A DNA stretch of 64,000 nt from Aureivirga sp. CE67 (lineage in GTDB: Bacteria > Bacteroidota > Bacteroidia > Flavobacteriales > Flavobacteriaceae): contig NZ_JADOTV010000001.1 in assembly GCF_015767245.1 (NCBI RefSeq), forward strand, positions 618,896-682,895, written 5' to 3'. Below, piece after piece: positions 34,958 through 44,185 of the stretch (the first letter of the stretch is position 1; every line of letters begins with the position of its first letter). The translations under genes were made by a program, and so were the position numbers. Under the pieces are notes generated by a model. The model worked only from the letters and a program-made list of their open reading frames with translations. It was not told where the DNA came from and made no database searches.

Positions 34958-35487
34958 ATATTATTTCCTTGATCAATCACTATGTTAATATTTCTCTCTA
35001 AAATTAGTTTTAAAAAAACATTGGCAAATTTAAAATTTAGACTTTGTGTGTTTAAATTCACAAAATTCTTAGAACCATGAAAAAGATTATTTCTGTATGC
35101 TTTTACAATAACAGCTACACAATAAGCTTTTTCATTTACATTTAAACTTTCTGAGTTTAAAAAATAATTTTTTAATAATTCTTGTGAGTTTGGATGTAAG
35201 TTTAGTTTGCTAAATCTCAATTCTCTAAGCTCACATCCAAAAACATAACGCTCTTTAAAGTAATTAAAACACTCATCAATATCATTATCGATTAAAGAAG
35301 TACCTAAAATCACTTCTTTTAATTTGCTATAATGATAATCTCTATTGAATAATCTATCTTCGTATATATTCCATAATAAAGTAAAATCCTTTATTGGTAA
35401 TATGTCTTCAGTGTTTAATTCTGTATTAAAACTACTGTTTATCCAATTTTCTATGGATTGGTTTTGGCTTATTATGTTTTCATCCAT
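34954..35487 (-). CDS. HEPN-like protein, first gene of a two-gene module
   Basis: A 177-residue, mostly helical soluble protein. Residues 131-138 read YRNNLFHG, i.e. an R-x4-H pair (Arg132, His137) followed by Gly, as in the catalytic motif of HEPN ribonucleases (R-x4-6-H) found in toxin-antitoxin and phage-defence systems. The rest has no domain I recognise, so assignment rests on one motif and the helical character. It is coupled by a 4-bp overlap to a membrane protein gene. Confidence 0.65.
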   Translation of the reverse strand: MDENIISQNQSIENWINSSFNTELNTEDILPIKDFTLLWNIYEDRLFNRDYHYSKLKEVILGTSLIDNDIDECFNYFKERYVFGCELRELRFSKLNLHPNSQELLKNYFLNSESLNVNEKAYCVAVIVKAYRNNLFHGSKNFVNLNTQSLNFKFANVFLKLILERNINIVIDQGNNI

Positions 35488-35826
35488 AATTCATTCAATT
35501 TTTTAATTTTATTACTGTAAATTAACTAAAAATATTCATCTCTTTTTCAAGCATTTTACTTTTTTTATAAGTTTAATTTCAAACTTCATTTACTACAATT
35601 TTTTCAAAAAAATTATTGCACAAAACTTGAGAATATCATATTTTAAGGTTTCTTTAACATTTAACATTTTTTTTAATAAATACTAAAAACTTGCTTTTTA
35701 AGAATAAAATATTCAAAAAACTACCGTGTATTAGTTATTTTTTCATGAATTTTTGATATTTTTCTCACTTTAATATAATTACTTACATTTAATCTCTTTA
35801 TATTTACTTTTTAACCCACATTAAAT
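35488..35826. other. Divergent intergenic region, AT-rich
   Basis: A 339-bp, very AT-rich gap between the divergent HEPN-like gene and the NarX-type kinase gene. It should hold both promoters, but I see no convincing element, repeat or tRNA-derived attachment sequence. Confidence 0.5.
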
Positions 35827-36615
35827 ATGATTACTAACCAAGCCCTCGAAGAACACCTGCTTACTATCATTATTGGTAGTATTGTTTTCATCTTATTATT
35901 ATCTACTTTGGTTGTAGTCTTTTTCTTTTTATCTAGAAAAAAAATCTTAAAAGAGCAGTTAGATAAGGAGAAAATAAAAGTAGAACACAAAACCAAGATT
36001 CTACACCAAACTATTCTTACTCAGGAAAAAGAACGTAAACGTATTGCAAAAGATTTACACGATGAAGTTAGTTCCACGTTAAATGCTGTGAAGCTAAATT
36101 TACAATCGTATAATATGCAAAATCCTGAAGTAACGAATACACAAATTCTTACTGCAATAAGTACAATTGACAAAACAATTGATTGTTCAAGAAAGTTAGC
36201 TCATGGTTTATTACCTCCAGTTTTAGAGAAATTTGGTCTAAAAACTGCGCTAGAACAGATGCAAGAGGAGTTTAATAATAGTAATCAAGTGGAAATTATT
36301 CAAATTCTTGATTATGAAAACAAGCAATTGAATTCTAATTTTGAATTAAATATTTATAGAATGTTTCAAGAGATGGTAAACAATTCTATTCGACACGGAG
36401 AGGCTGGAAATATTTTAATCAAAATTTCATCCAACACAAAAGAATCTATTGATATTATGTACAAAGATGATGGAATAGGTTTTGACTCTAAAGAAACAGA
36501 AAAAGCAAAAGGCCTTGGGATGAGTAATATTATGAGTAGAGCAGAATTAATCAATGCTGATTTTTCATACAAAACTGCACCCGGAGAAGGTTTTCAAGCA
36601 TATATTAAAACATAA
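35827..36615 (+). CDS. Orphan NarX-type (HisKA_3) sensor histidine kinase
   Basis: A 262-residue membrane kinase with one N-terminal helix (about 11-36), a short coiled linker, the HisKA_3 phospho-acceptor block (KRIAKDLHDEVSSTLNAVKL, His78) and a compact HATPase domain (MVNNSIRHGEAGNI; DDGIGFDSKE; GLGMSNIMSRAEL). Such kinases normally pair with a LuxR/NarL-type response regulator, but none adjoins it. It ends in a strong terminator, so it is a single-gene unit. Confidence 0.92.
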   Translation: MITNQALEEHLLTIIIGSIVFILLLSTLVVVFFFLSRKKILKEQLDKEKIKVEHKTKILHQTILTQEKERKRIAKDLHDEVSSTLNAVKLNLQSYNMQNPEVTNTQILTAISTIDKTIDCSRKLAHGLLPPVLEKFGLKTALEQMQEEFNNSNQVEIIQILDYENKQLNSNFELNIYRMFQEMVNNSIRHGEAGNILIKISSNTKESIDIMYKDDGIGFDSKETEKAKGLGMSNIMSRAELINADFSYKTAPGEGFQAYIKT

Positions 36616-36616
36616 A

Positions 36617-36645
36617 AAAAGAGGCTAAAAAAAGCCTCTTTTTTA
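36617..36645 (+). terminator. Terminator after the NarX-type kinase gene
   Basis: AAAAGAGGCT pairs with AGCCTCTTTT around a 6-nt A loop, directly after the stop codon. Confidence 0.85.
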
Positions 36646-36826
36646 TTTCCTAATTTGTAGAACTTATAATTTTTGAATAAATAATGTTTTTCTTAATTCA
36701 GTAATCTTGGGGAAAAGAATTAATCATCTACAAATTAAAAAGCTATCACTCTTGAATTAAAATTCGGGAGCAAAAGTATCCTTATTATAGTTTTATTTCT
36801 ATGATATTTATCAAAGACGAAGATAA

Positions 36827-37636
36827 TTATTTTTCTCTAATTGTTAGTCTTTCATGTATTTGCTTAAAATACGAAAAAGATTTGATCATCCTAGAACCAA
36901 ACCAAGAAAACATTTCTCCATCCACAAAAACAGTTTTCCCATGATGCGTAAATCTCCCTAATTCAAAGGCGTGTTCGTCTTTAAAAGGAAATGGTTCTGA
37001 AGAAAGCATTACAACTTCCGGATCTCCTTCTAATCGAATTTTCTTTATTTCAACTTCCGGATATCTTCCTTTTGTTTCATAAATATTTTTAAATTTATTC
37101 AACTTCATGATTTCGTTGATAAAAGTGTCTTCTCCTGCAACCATCCAAGGTTTTGCCCAAATAAAATAAGCTGCTTTTCGCTCAGGCTGTGTCTTCATGA
37201 ATTCTTTAAAATCATTCAAATGGAAATTGATTTTGGAAACAATTTTCGTCGCCTCAAATCTTCTATCCAGAAGTTCACCAAGATCCGTAATCAAATTCAG
37301 AGAATCCTCAATAGTTTTTACATCCGAAAAATAAACTGGAGCTATTTTCTCCAATTCTTCCAGCATATCTTGCGCATTTTCTTCTTTATTACACAAAATA
37401 AAATCTGGATTTAAATCTCGAATTTTATCATAATGTACTTTCTTAGTCCCTCCTACTATTTTTTTTGTAGACTTAAAATGAAACGGATGTACACAAAATT
37501 TTGTAATCCCTACTATTTCATCTTCCAATCCCATATCATATAATAATTCTGTCTGAGATGGTACTAATGTTACGATGCGTTTTGGTGTATTTTCTAAAGT
37601 TATTTCTCTTCCAATCTGATCTTTTAAAGATTTCAT
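36827..37636 (-). CDS. BtuF-like helical-backbone metal receptor without signal peptide
   Basis: A 269-residue protein of the periplasmic vitamin-B12/iron-siderophore binding family: TPKRIVTLVPSQTELLYDMGLEDEIVGIT (about 17-45), then DLNPDFILCNKEEN and the C-lobe VVMLSSEPFPFKDEH. The N-terminus (MKSLKDQIGREITLENTP) is soluble with no signal sequence, and no start further upstream would supply one. It could be cytoplasmic or exported in another way. No transporter genes adjoin it. Confidence 0.85.
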   Translation of the reverse strand: MKSLKDQIGREITLENTPKRIVTLVPSQTELLYDMGLEDEIVGITKFCVHPFHFKSTKKIVGGTKKVHYDKIRDLNPDFILCNKEENAQDMLEELEKIAPVYFSDVKTIEDSLNLITDLGELLDRRFEATKIVSKINFHLNDFKEFMKTQPERKAAYFIWAKPWMVAGEDTFINEIMKLNKFKNIYETKGRYPEVEIKKIRLEGDPEVVMLSSEPFPFKDEHAFELGRFTHHGKTVFVDGEMFSWFGSRMIKSFSYFKQIHERLTIREK

Positions 37637-37758
37637 TTCGTTGGTTTAGTTTTTTGTCAATGATAAAGTTTTACATTTTTCTACCTGCAAAACGTTTCAA
37701 AGGTAAACATATTTTAGTGTTTTAAAATCTTATTTCTTTTCCGTTTTTTGTTTAAAAA

Positions 37759-37956
37759 CTATTTTGATTCCAAAATATATTCTTTCCCAATCATTGTATC
37801 ATTCGGGAAATAATAAATAGTATCAGATCCTACTTTTATTATTTCATATTCTTCATATATACCTTTTGGTTTCATCTGAATATGATTGTTATTCTCTGAA
37901 CAGTTTACAAATAATAAAACTAAAATTAATAGATAAAAATATTTTTTCATTTTCAT
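37759..37956 (-). CDS. Small lipoprotein of unknown function
   Basis: A 65-residue product with a lipoprotein signal (MKMKKYFYLLILVLLFVNC, Cys19) and a short mature tail of about 46 residues rich in Tyr, Ile and Glu. A second ATG two codons downstream (37950) is equally possible. Nothing indicates a function. Confidence 0.6.
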   Translation of the reverse strand: MKMKKYFYLLILVLLFVNCSENNNHIQMKPKGIYEEYEIIKVGSDTIYYFPNDTMIGKEYILESK

Positions 37957-38005
37957 GATTAGTTAGATATGAAATATAAGAAAAGAATATTTTGAATTAA
38001 ATACT

Positions 38006-39286
38006 TTAAAAAACTTTCTCAAACTTCTCAACAATTTCCTCCAAACACAAATTCCCGATACTTCCTTCATGTGTATGATTTATTTCTTTTGTTGGTTTAA
38101 AATTTCCTTCCAAAATTTCTTTTCCTAAAATCTGATATGCATCTCTGAAAGAAATTCCATTCAAAACCATTTTATTGACTTCTTCTACACTATATAAATA
38201 ATCGTACATTTCATTTTCCAAAATCGAATCTTTCACCTGAATATTTTGCAACATAAATTCAGTTACTTCCAAAACTTCTTTGATTTCATCGATACTAAAC
38301 ATCAAATTTTCTTTCAAAAGTTGAAAATCTCTATGATAGCCACTTGTCAAATTATTCGTAATCATCATAATTTCTGATGGAATATTTTGCAGCTTATTAC
38401 ATTTTGCTCTTATTAATTCAAAAACATCTGGATTTTGCTTGTGTGGCATAATACTCGATCCAGTTGTCAATTCTTTTGGAAAAGAAATAAAATTAAAATT
38501 CTGACTCATATACAAACAAACATCCGAAGCGAATTTAGAAAGTGTTCCTGCAAGTGAAGCAATCGAAAAACCTATTGATTTTTCCAATTTCCCTCTACTC
38601 ATTTGCGCTGCAACAACATTATATTTCATCGTTTCAAATTCCAATAATTCGGTAGTCATTTTTCTATCAATAGGAAAAGAAGAACCATAACCAGCAGCCG
38701 AACCAAGCGGATTTTGATCTGAAATTTGATAAACTGTATTTAGAAAAAGTAGATCATCTACCAAACTTTCTGCATAACTCGAAAACCACAAACCAAAAGA
38801 AGATGGCATCGCAATTTGCATATGCGTATATCCTGGAAGTAATTGTTTTTTATGCTTTTCTGCTAAAGAAATCAAAGTATAAAACAGCTTTTTTGTAAGC
38901 GATTTAATCTCCGAAATTTCTTCTTTCACATATAAATGTAAATCCACCAAAACCTGATCATTTCTAGATCTTGCCGTATGAATTTTCTTTCCTGCTTCTC
39001 CAATTAATTTCACCAGTTCAAATTCAATTTTAGAATGCACATCTTCAAATTGCTCTTCTATTTCAAAGTTTCCATTTTCAATTTGTGTTTGAATAATTTT
39101 TAAACCATCTAAAATTTTTGTCAATTCTTCTTTTGATAAAATCCCTATTTTACACAGCATTTTCGCATGTGCGATATTTCCTAAAACATCAAATTTTGCT
39201 AGTTTTTCATCTAAAATTCTATCATTTCCAACTGTAAATTTTTCTACAATATTTTCAGTTGCATATCCTTTCGCCCAAAGTTTCAT
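38006..39286 (-). CDS. argH: Argininosuccinate lyase
   Basis: A 426-residue lyase splitting argininosuccinate into arginine and fumarate, the last step of arginine synthesis. HTARSRNDQVLVDLHL (near 102), GYTHMQIAMP (near 146) and the fumarase/ASL signature GSSIMPHKQNPDVFE (near 275) are present. Last gene of the eight-gene arginine operon, 4 bp after the deacylase gene. Confidence 0.96.
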   Translation of the reverse strand: MKLWAKGYATENIVEKFTVGNDRILDEKLAKFDVLGNIAHAKMLCKIGILSKEELTKILDGLKIIQTQIENGNFEIEEQFEDVHSKIEFELVKLIGEAGKKIHTARSRNDQVLVDLHLYVKEEISEIKSLTKKLFYTLISLAEKHKKQLLPGYTHMQIAMPSSFGLWFSSYAESLVDDLLFLNTVYQISDQNPLGSAAGYGSSFPIDRKMTTELLEFETMKYNVVAAQMSRGKLEKSIGFSIASLAGTLSKFASDVCLYMSQNFNFISFPKELTTGSSIMPHKQNPDVFELIRAKCNKLQNIPSEIMMITNNLTSGYHRDFQLLKENLMFSIDEIKEVLEVTEFMLQNIQVKDSILENEMYDYLYSVEEVNKMVLNGISFRDAYQILGKEILEGNFKPTKEINHTHEGSIGNLCLEEIVEKFEKVF

Positions 39287-39290
39287 CTTC

Positions 39291-40358
39291 TTAAATTAAA
39301 ATCTTACTTAATAATTCGATATAAATATCGATTCCCTCTTCAATCTCTTTTACATAAATAAATTCATCCGCACTGTGTGATCGTGTCGAATTTCCTGGTC
39401 CTAATTTCAAAGAAGGGCATTTCAAAAATGTCTGATCTGAAATGGTTGGAGATCCATAAGTTTCTCTACCAATTTCAATTCCTGCTCGCACAATCGGATG
39501 ATTTTCGGAAATAGAAGAAGAATTCAACTTAAACGATCTGGCAGTAATTTCGCTTTTGGTATTTTCATCAATTATTTTAAAAACTTCTTCATTTGTATAA
39601 CAGTCATTCACACGAACATCTACTACAAATTCACAAATTGCTGGAACCATATTATGCTGATTTCCTGCTTGAATTTGCGTCACATTCATTTTTACTTTTC
39701 CTAAAGTTTTTGACACTTTCAGAAACTCATAATTTTGAAACCAAAGAATATCTTCCAATGACTTATAGATAGGGTTTTCTGTGTTTTCATGTGCTGCATG
39801 TCCTGGAATTCCATCCATTTTCGCATCTAAAACCAACAAACCTTTTTCTGCAATTGCCAAATGCATTTGCGTCGGCTCTCCTACAATCGCAAAATCAATT
39901 TCTGGAAGCAAAGGCAACAAACTTTTAATTCCATCATCTCCAGAAATTTCCTCTTCGGCAGTGATTGCGATGATTAAATTATAGTTAAGATTTTCTTTTT
40001 TATAAAAATGAACAAAAAGCGTCAACAAAGAAACCACACAACCTCCAGCATCATTACTTCCTAAACCAAATAACTTTCCATTTTCAATTTTTGATTCAAA
40101 CGGATTTCTTGTATAAGCTTTGTTTGGTTTCACTGTATCATGATGTGAGTTCAGTAAAATCGTAGGTTTATTTACATCAAAATGGTAATTTTTCGCCCAA
40201 ATATTATTTTTCAGACGATTTGTTTTTACACCAAAACCTTGCAACCAATTTTCAATTAAATTTCCTGTTTTAGCTTCTTCTTTAGAAAAAGAAGGCGTTT
40301 CAATCATTTGTTTCAGCAAAGCAACTGCTTCTAAATATTTTATATCTGAATACATCAT
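39291..40358 (-). CDS. argE: M20-family N-acylornithine/acylcitrulline deacylase
   Basis: A 355-residue metallopeptidase of the M20 family. NSHHDTVKP (metal His and Asp, near 71), the GSNDAGG segment, ITAEEEISGDDG (catalytic Glu) and VGEPTQMHLAIAEKG are typical. The operon contains an N-acylornithine carbamoyltransferase, so the likely substrate is N-acetyl- (or N-succinyl-) citrulline rather than acylornithine. Placed 2 bp after argB and 4 bp before argH. Confidence 0.9.
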   Translation of the reverse strand: MMYSDIKYLEAVALLKQMIETPSFSKEEAKTGNLIENWLQGFGVKTNRLKNNIWAKNYHFDVNKPTILLNSHHDTVKPNKAYTRNPFESKIENGKLFGLGSNDAGGCVVSLLTLFVHFYKKENLNYNLIIAITAEEEISGDDGIKSLLPLLPEIDFAIVGEPTQMHLAIAEKGLLVLDAKMDGIPGHAAHENTENPIYKSLEDILWFQNYEFLKVSKTLGKVKMNVTQIQAGNQHNMVPAICEFVVDVRVNDCYTNEEVFKIIDENTKSEITARSFKLNSSSISENHPIVRAGIEIGRETYGSPTISDQTFLKCPSLKLGPGNSTRSHSADEFIYVKEIEEGIDIYIELLSKILI

Positions 40359-40360
40359 TT

Positions 40361-41134
40361 TTAAAGAATTATGGAAGTGAATTCATTACTATTAAATTTA
40401 ACTAAATCAATATTGCCAACACAGACTTTTTGCACATTTTGCTCTAAAGCCTGAAAACAGTTTTCCAATTTTGGCAACATTCCATTGTGAATAATTTGTT
40501 TGTTTTTTAAGTCTTGAAATGTTTTTTTGTCTAAAGTTTTAAAGAAAGAATTCTCATCTTCCACATTTTTTAAAACTCCTTTTTTCTCAAAACAGTAATA
40601 CAATTCCGACTCGTATTTTTCATTCATTCCAATGGCAATTTCCGACGCAATGGTATCTGCATTTGTGTTTAGTAGAAAACCATTTGCATCGTATGAAATT
40701 GCGCAAAATACAGGTGTTATTTTTTGCTCTAAAAGAACGGAAATCAAATCCGAATTTATTTGTTCAACATCACCAACCCAACCAAAATCGATTGGCGTTT
40801 TTTCTCTTTTTTTGGATAAAACACTTTTCCCATCTGCACCCGACAAACCAAGAGAATTACAACCAAAAGACTGCAATTTTGCAACAATCTTTTTATTGAT
40901 TAAACCTGCATAAGTCATCGTAACAACTTCCAAGTTTTCTTCAGATGTAATTCTCCTTCCCTGAAACATTTTGGTTTCGTACCCAAGACTTTCATTCATT
41001 TTTGTAGCAATATTTCCACCGCCATGAATCAGAATTTTTGGTTCGTCAATTGCAGAAAAATCTTGAAGAAAAGTATCTAATAAAACCTCGTTGTTGATAA
41101 TGTTTCCTCCAATTTTAACTATTTTCAATTCCAT
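40361..41134 (-). CDS. argB: N-acetylglutamate kinase (or N-succinyl variant)
   Basis: A 257-residue amino-acid kinase phosphorylating N-acylglutamate. VKIGGNIINN (6-15, phosphate loop), ILIHGGGNIATKMNESLG (34-51) and the LGLSGADGKSVLS segment are recognisable, as is the later LNTNADTIASEIA block. It overlaps the preceding carbamoyltransferase gene by 20 bp, which implies translational coupling. Confidence 0.94.
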   Translation of the reverse strand: MELKIVKIGGNIINNEVLLDTFLQDFSAIDEPKILIHGGGNIATKMNESLGYETKMFQGRRITSEENLEVVTMTYAGLINKKIVAKLQSFGCNSLGLSGADGKSVLSKKREKTPIDFGWVGDVEQINSDLISVLLEQKITPVFCAISYDANGFLLNTNADTIASEIAIGMNEKYESELYYCFEKKGVLKNVEDENSFFKTLDKKTFQDLKNKQIIHNGMLPKLENCFQALEQNVQKVCVGNIDLVKFNSNEFTSIIL

Positions 41135-42071
41135 CCTGAAGTATTTTATATAAAACAGCTTGCGCTGAAAAAGTTCTATTATTTGCTTGCTCTAAAACCA
41201 AAGAAGCTTGACTATCGATCACTTCATCCGAAACCACTACATTTCTTCGGACTGGAAGACAATGCATGAATTTTCCATGATTGGTTTTATCCATTTTTTC
41301 TTGTGTCAACATCCAATTTTCATCTTCTAAAGTTTTCCCATAATCTTCATACGAAGACCAATTTTTCACATAGACAAAATCAGCATTTTCCAAAGCTTCT
41401 TCTTGATTATGCAAGACAGGAATTCCTTTTGTAATCTCTGGATTTAAATCAAAACCTTTCGGATTTGCAATCACCAATTCTGCTTCTGTTTCTTTGATCC
41501 ATCCCACAAAAGAATTGGCAACAGCTTGTGGCAAAGCTTTTGGATGCGGAGCCCAAGTCAGAACAATTTTCGGTTTTTTCTTGGTTTTATTTTCTTCAAT
41601 TGTCAAAACATCTGCGAAAGATTGCAATGGATGTTTAGTGGCACTTTCCAAAGAAATTACAGGAACGGAAGCGAATTCAATAAATTTATTTAAGATTTTT
41701 TCTTCATAATCTTCTTGTTGATTTTTCAAGTTTGCAAAAGCTCTAATTCCAATCACATCACAATATTGAGAAAGTACTCCAGCGGCTTCTTTAATATGTT
41801 CTGAAGTCCCTTGATTCATCACCGTTCCGTTTTCCAATTCAATCTGCCAACCATCCGAATTTACATTCATCACCATGATTTGCATTCCCAAATTCATCGC
41901 AGCTTTTTGCGTACTCATTCTTGTTCTCAAACTTGGATTGAAAAACAATAATCCTAAAGTTTTATTTTCTCCCAAATGCTTATTTACAAAAGGATTTTCT
42001 TTCATTTTTTGGGCTAAAGAAATCATTTCTTCTAAAGAATCGATATCTTTTACAGAAGTGAATTGTTTCAT
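41115..42071 (-). CDS. argF': N-acylornithine carbamoyltransferase
   Basis: A 318-residue transcarbamylase of the acetyl/succinyl-ornithine type found in Bacteroidota and Xanthomonas, forming N-acylcitrulline. The carbamoyl-phosphate motif reads FFNPSLRTRMST (43-54; SLRTR instead of the STRTR of ordinary OTCases), with HPLQSFADVLT and the HCLPVRRNVVVSDEV block, which resembles the Bacteroides SOTCase. Whether the acyl group is acetyl or succinyl cannot be decided by eye; the discriminating region is around residues 88-92. It overlaps argD by 4 bp. Confidence 0.9.
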   Translation of the reverse strand: MKQFTSVKDIDSLEEMISLAQKMKENPFVNKHLGENKTLGLLFFNPSLRTRMSTQKAAMNLGMQIMVMNVNSDGWQIELENGTVMNQGTSEHIKEAAGVLSQYCDVIGIRAFANLKNQQEDYEEKILNKFIEFASVPVISLESATKHPLQSFADVLTIEENKTKKKPKIVLTWAPHPKALPQAVANSFVGWIKETEAELVIANPKGFDLNPEITKGIPVLHNQEEALENADFVYVKNWSSYEDYGKTLEDENWMLTQEKMDKTNHGKFMHCLPVRRNVVVSDEVIDSQASLVLEQANNRTFSAQAVLYKILQDGIENS

Positions 42072-43201
42072 GATAAAATAGTTTTTAAAGCTTTTACAAA
42101 AAGTGCTAAATCTTGTTTTTGAATGTTTAATGGAGGAAGAATTCTCAATAAATTCGGATTTGCCGAAGCTCCTGTGAAAATGTGATATTTTTGTAATAGT
42201 TCTTTTCTTAAATCAGAAATTGGCGCATCGAATTCAATTCCCAACATCAAACCTTTTCCTTTGATCTTTTTGATTTTTTCTAAAGATTTTAATTCTTCTA
42301 AAAAGTATTTTTCTATTTCTAAAACATGATTCAGAATATTTTCTTCTTTCAAAACTTTTAGAACAGAAAGCGAAGCTTCACAAGCCAAATAATTTCCTCC
42401 GAAAGTAGTTCCCAACATTCCTTTTTTAGCTTTAATTTTTGGAGAAATCAAAACTCCAGCAACCGGAAATCCATTTCCCATTCCTTTTGCCATCGTTACT
42501 AAATCCGCTTGAATTTCTCCGTATTGATGTGCAAAGAATTTCCCAGTTCTTCCAAATCCGCTTTGAATTTCATCTAAAATCAACAAGACATTTTTTTCTT
42601 CTGTGATTTTTCTCAAAAATTTCAGAAACTCAGGAGTTGGAGTATCTAAACCACCAACTCCTTGAATTCCTTCTAGAATAACAGCAGAAACATCGCTCTT
42701 TTTTAGTGCCTGAACAATCTGCTCTTTATTGTTCAGTTCTAAAAATTCGACATCGAAGTTTTTTATGTTAATTGGAGCCGAAAGATTTGGATTATCAGTA
42801 ACATTTAAAGTTGCCGCAGTTCTTCCGTGAAAACTATTTTTAAAAGCAATTACTTTCTTCTTTTTTGTATGAAATGAAGCCAATTTCAAAGCATTTTCAT
42901 TCGCTTCTGCTCCACAATTACAAAAAAATAATTCATAATTTTTATAATTACATTGTTCCAAAATTTCAGCTGCAAGTTCTTCTTGTTTTGGCATCAAAAT
43001 CGAGTTGGAATAAAAACTGATTTTGTCCAATTGTTTTTTCAGATTTTCAACAAAAACAGGATGTGAATGCCCAATAGAAATCACGCCATGTCCTCCATAT
43101 AAATCCAAATATTTCTGTCCATTTTCGTCAAAAACGAACGTACCTTTCCCTGTCACAAGGTTTATCTCAAACCTCGGATATACATCAAAAATATGTTTCA
43201 T
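42068..43201 (-). CDS. argD: Acetylornithine aminotransferase (class III)
   Basis: A 377-residue PLP enzyme converting N-acylglutamate semialdehyde to N-acylornithine. YLDLYGGHGVISIGHSHP (32-49), FHGRTAATLNVT, LILDEIQSGFGRTGKFFAHQ and the PLP-lysine motif TMAKGMGNGFPVAGV are all typical of the acetylornithine/ornithine transaminase group. Nine bp after argC and overlapping the next gene. Confidence 0.95.
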   Translation of the reverse strand: MKHIFDVYPRFEINLVTGKGTFVFDENGQKYLDLYGGHGVISIGHSHPVFVENLKKQLDKISFYSNSILMPKQEELAAEILEQCNYKNYELFFCNCGAEANENALKLASFHTKKKKVIAFKNSFHGRTAATLNVTDNPNLSAPINIKNFDVEFLELNNKEQIVQALKKSDVSAVILEGIQGVGGLDTPTPEFLKFLRKITEEKNVLLILDEIQSGFGRTGKFFAHQYGEIQADLVTMAKGMGNGFPVAGVLISPKIKAKKGMLGTTFGGNYLACEASLSVLKVLKEENILNHVLEIEKYFLEELKSLEKIKKIKGKGLMLGIEFDAPISDLRKELLQKYHIFTGASANPNLLRILPPLNIQKQDLALFVKALKTILS

Positions 43202-43210
43202 GATTACTTT

Positions 43211-44185
43211 TTAAAAATAAGTGGCTTTCAATTCTAATCCCGTTTTCTCAGGAAAATCAAATAATAAATTCATGTTTTGCACTGCTTGTCCGGCAGCACC
43301 TTTTAGTAAATTATCAATCACAGAAGTAATCAATATTTTTCCGTCTATTTTTTCTAGTTGTAAGAAGCAATTGTTTGTGTTTACAACTTGTTTTAAATGT
43401 ACTTTTTGCTTTGTAACAAAAACAAATTCACTCTTTTGATAATAGTTTTCAAAAAGAGAAAAAACTGCATCTAATTCTAAATCGGTTTCAAGATATATAC
43501 TGGCAAAAATTCCTCTTGTAAAATCTCCTCGAATTGGTAAAAAATGAATCTTCGAATCGAAATCTTTCTGAAGCGAATTCAAGGTTTCTGAAATTTCTCC
43601 AAGATGCTGATGTGTAAAAGCTTTATAACTCGAAACATTATTATTTCTCCAACTAAAATGTGAAGTTTCCGAAAGTTTTTGTCCAGCTCCAGTTGCTCCC
43701 GTGATCGCATGAATATGAAGATCTTTTTTCAATAAATTCTTTTCAGCCAAAGGAAGCAAAGCAAGTTGTATCGCAGTTGCAAAACATCCAGGATTTGCAA
43801 TAAAATCTGCTTTTTTAATTTCCTTTTTCTGAAAATCTACCAAACCATAAACAAAGTTTTTATCTTGAAAAAAAGCATCTTCTTTCAAACGGAAATCATT
43901 ACTTAAATCAATAATTTTTGTTTGTTTTGAAAAAGTATGATTTTCTATAAATTTCTTCGAATTTCCATGTCCTAAACAAAGAAAAAGAACATCAATATTT
44001 GGATTAATTTCCGATGAAAATTTTAAGTCTGAAAACAATAAATCTTGATGAATTTCGCCAACTTTTTTCCCAGAATTTGAATGACTAAAAAGAAAATCAA
44101 TTTCTACATTTGGATGGTTTATTAAAAGTCTGATTAACTCTCCTGCAACATATCCGCTACTTCCTACAATTCCTACTTTTTTCAT
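43211..44185 (-). CDS. argC: N-acetyl-gamma-glutamyl-phosphate reductase
   Basis: A 324-residue NADPH-dependent reductase. GIVGSSGYVAGELIRLL (5-21) is the nucleotide-binding motif, DLSNDFRL (93-100) and the active-site ANPGCFATAIQLAL (Cys134) are diagnostic. It overlaps argG by 4 bp. Confidence 0.95.
   Translation of the reverse strand: MKKVGIVGSSGYVAGELIRLLINHPNVEIDFLFSHSNSGKKVGEIHQDLLFSDLKFSSEINPNIDVLFLCLGHGNSKKFIENHTFSKQTKIIDLSNDFRLKEDAFFQDKNFVYGLVDFQKKEIKKADFIANPGCFATAIQLALLPLAEKNLLKKDLHIHAITGATGAGQKLSETSHFSWRNNNVSSYKAFTHQHLGEISETLNSLQKDFDSKIHFLPIRGDFTRGIFASIYLETDLELDAVFSLFENYYQKSEFVFVTKQKVHLKQVVNTNNCFLQLEKIDGKILITSVIDNLLKGAAGQAVQNMNLLFDFPEKTGLELKATYF

Noticed and set aside
33842-35826. 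Integrated element using the tRNA gene as attachment site
   Set aside because: The tRNA is followed by the HEPN-like module, but I find no repeated tRNA 3' end, no integrase and no phage gene nearby, so integration is not supported.
37220-37414. 64-codon plus-strand frame inside the BtuF-like gene
   Set aside because: Antisense shadow with no start signals and unlike any known protein.
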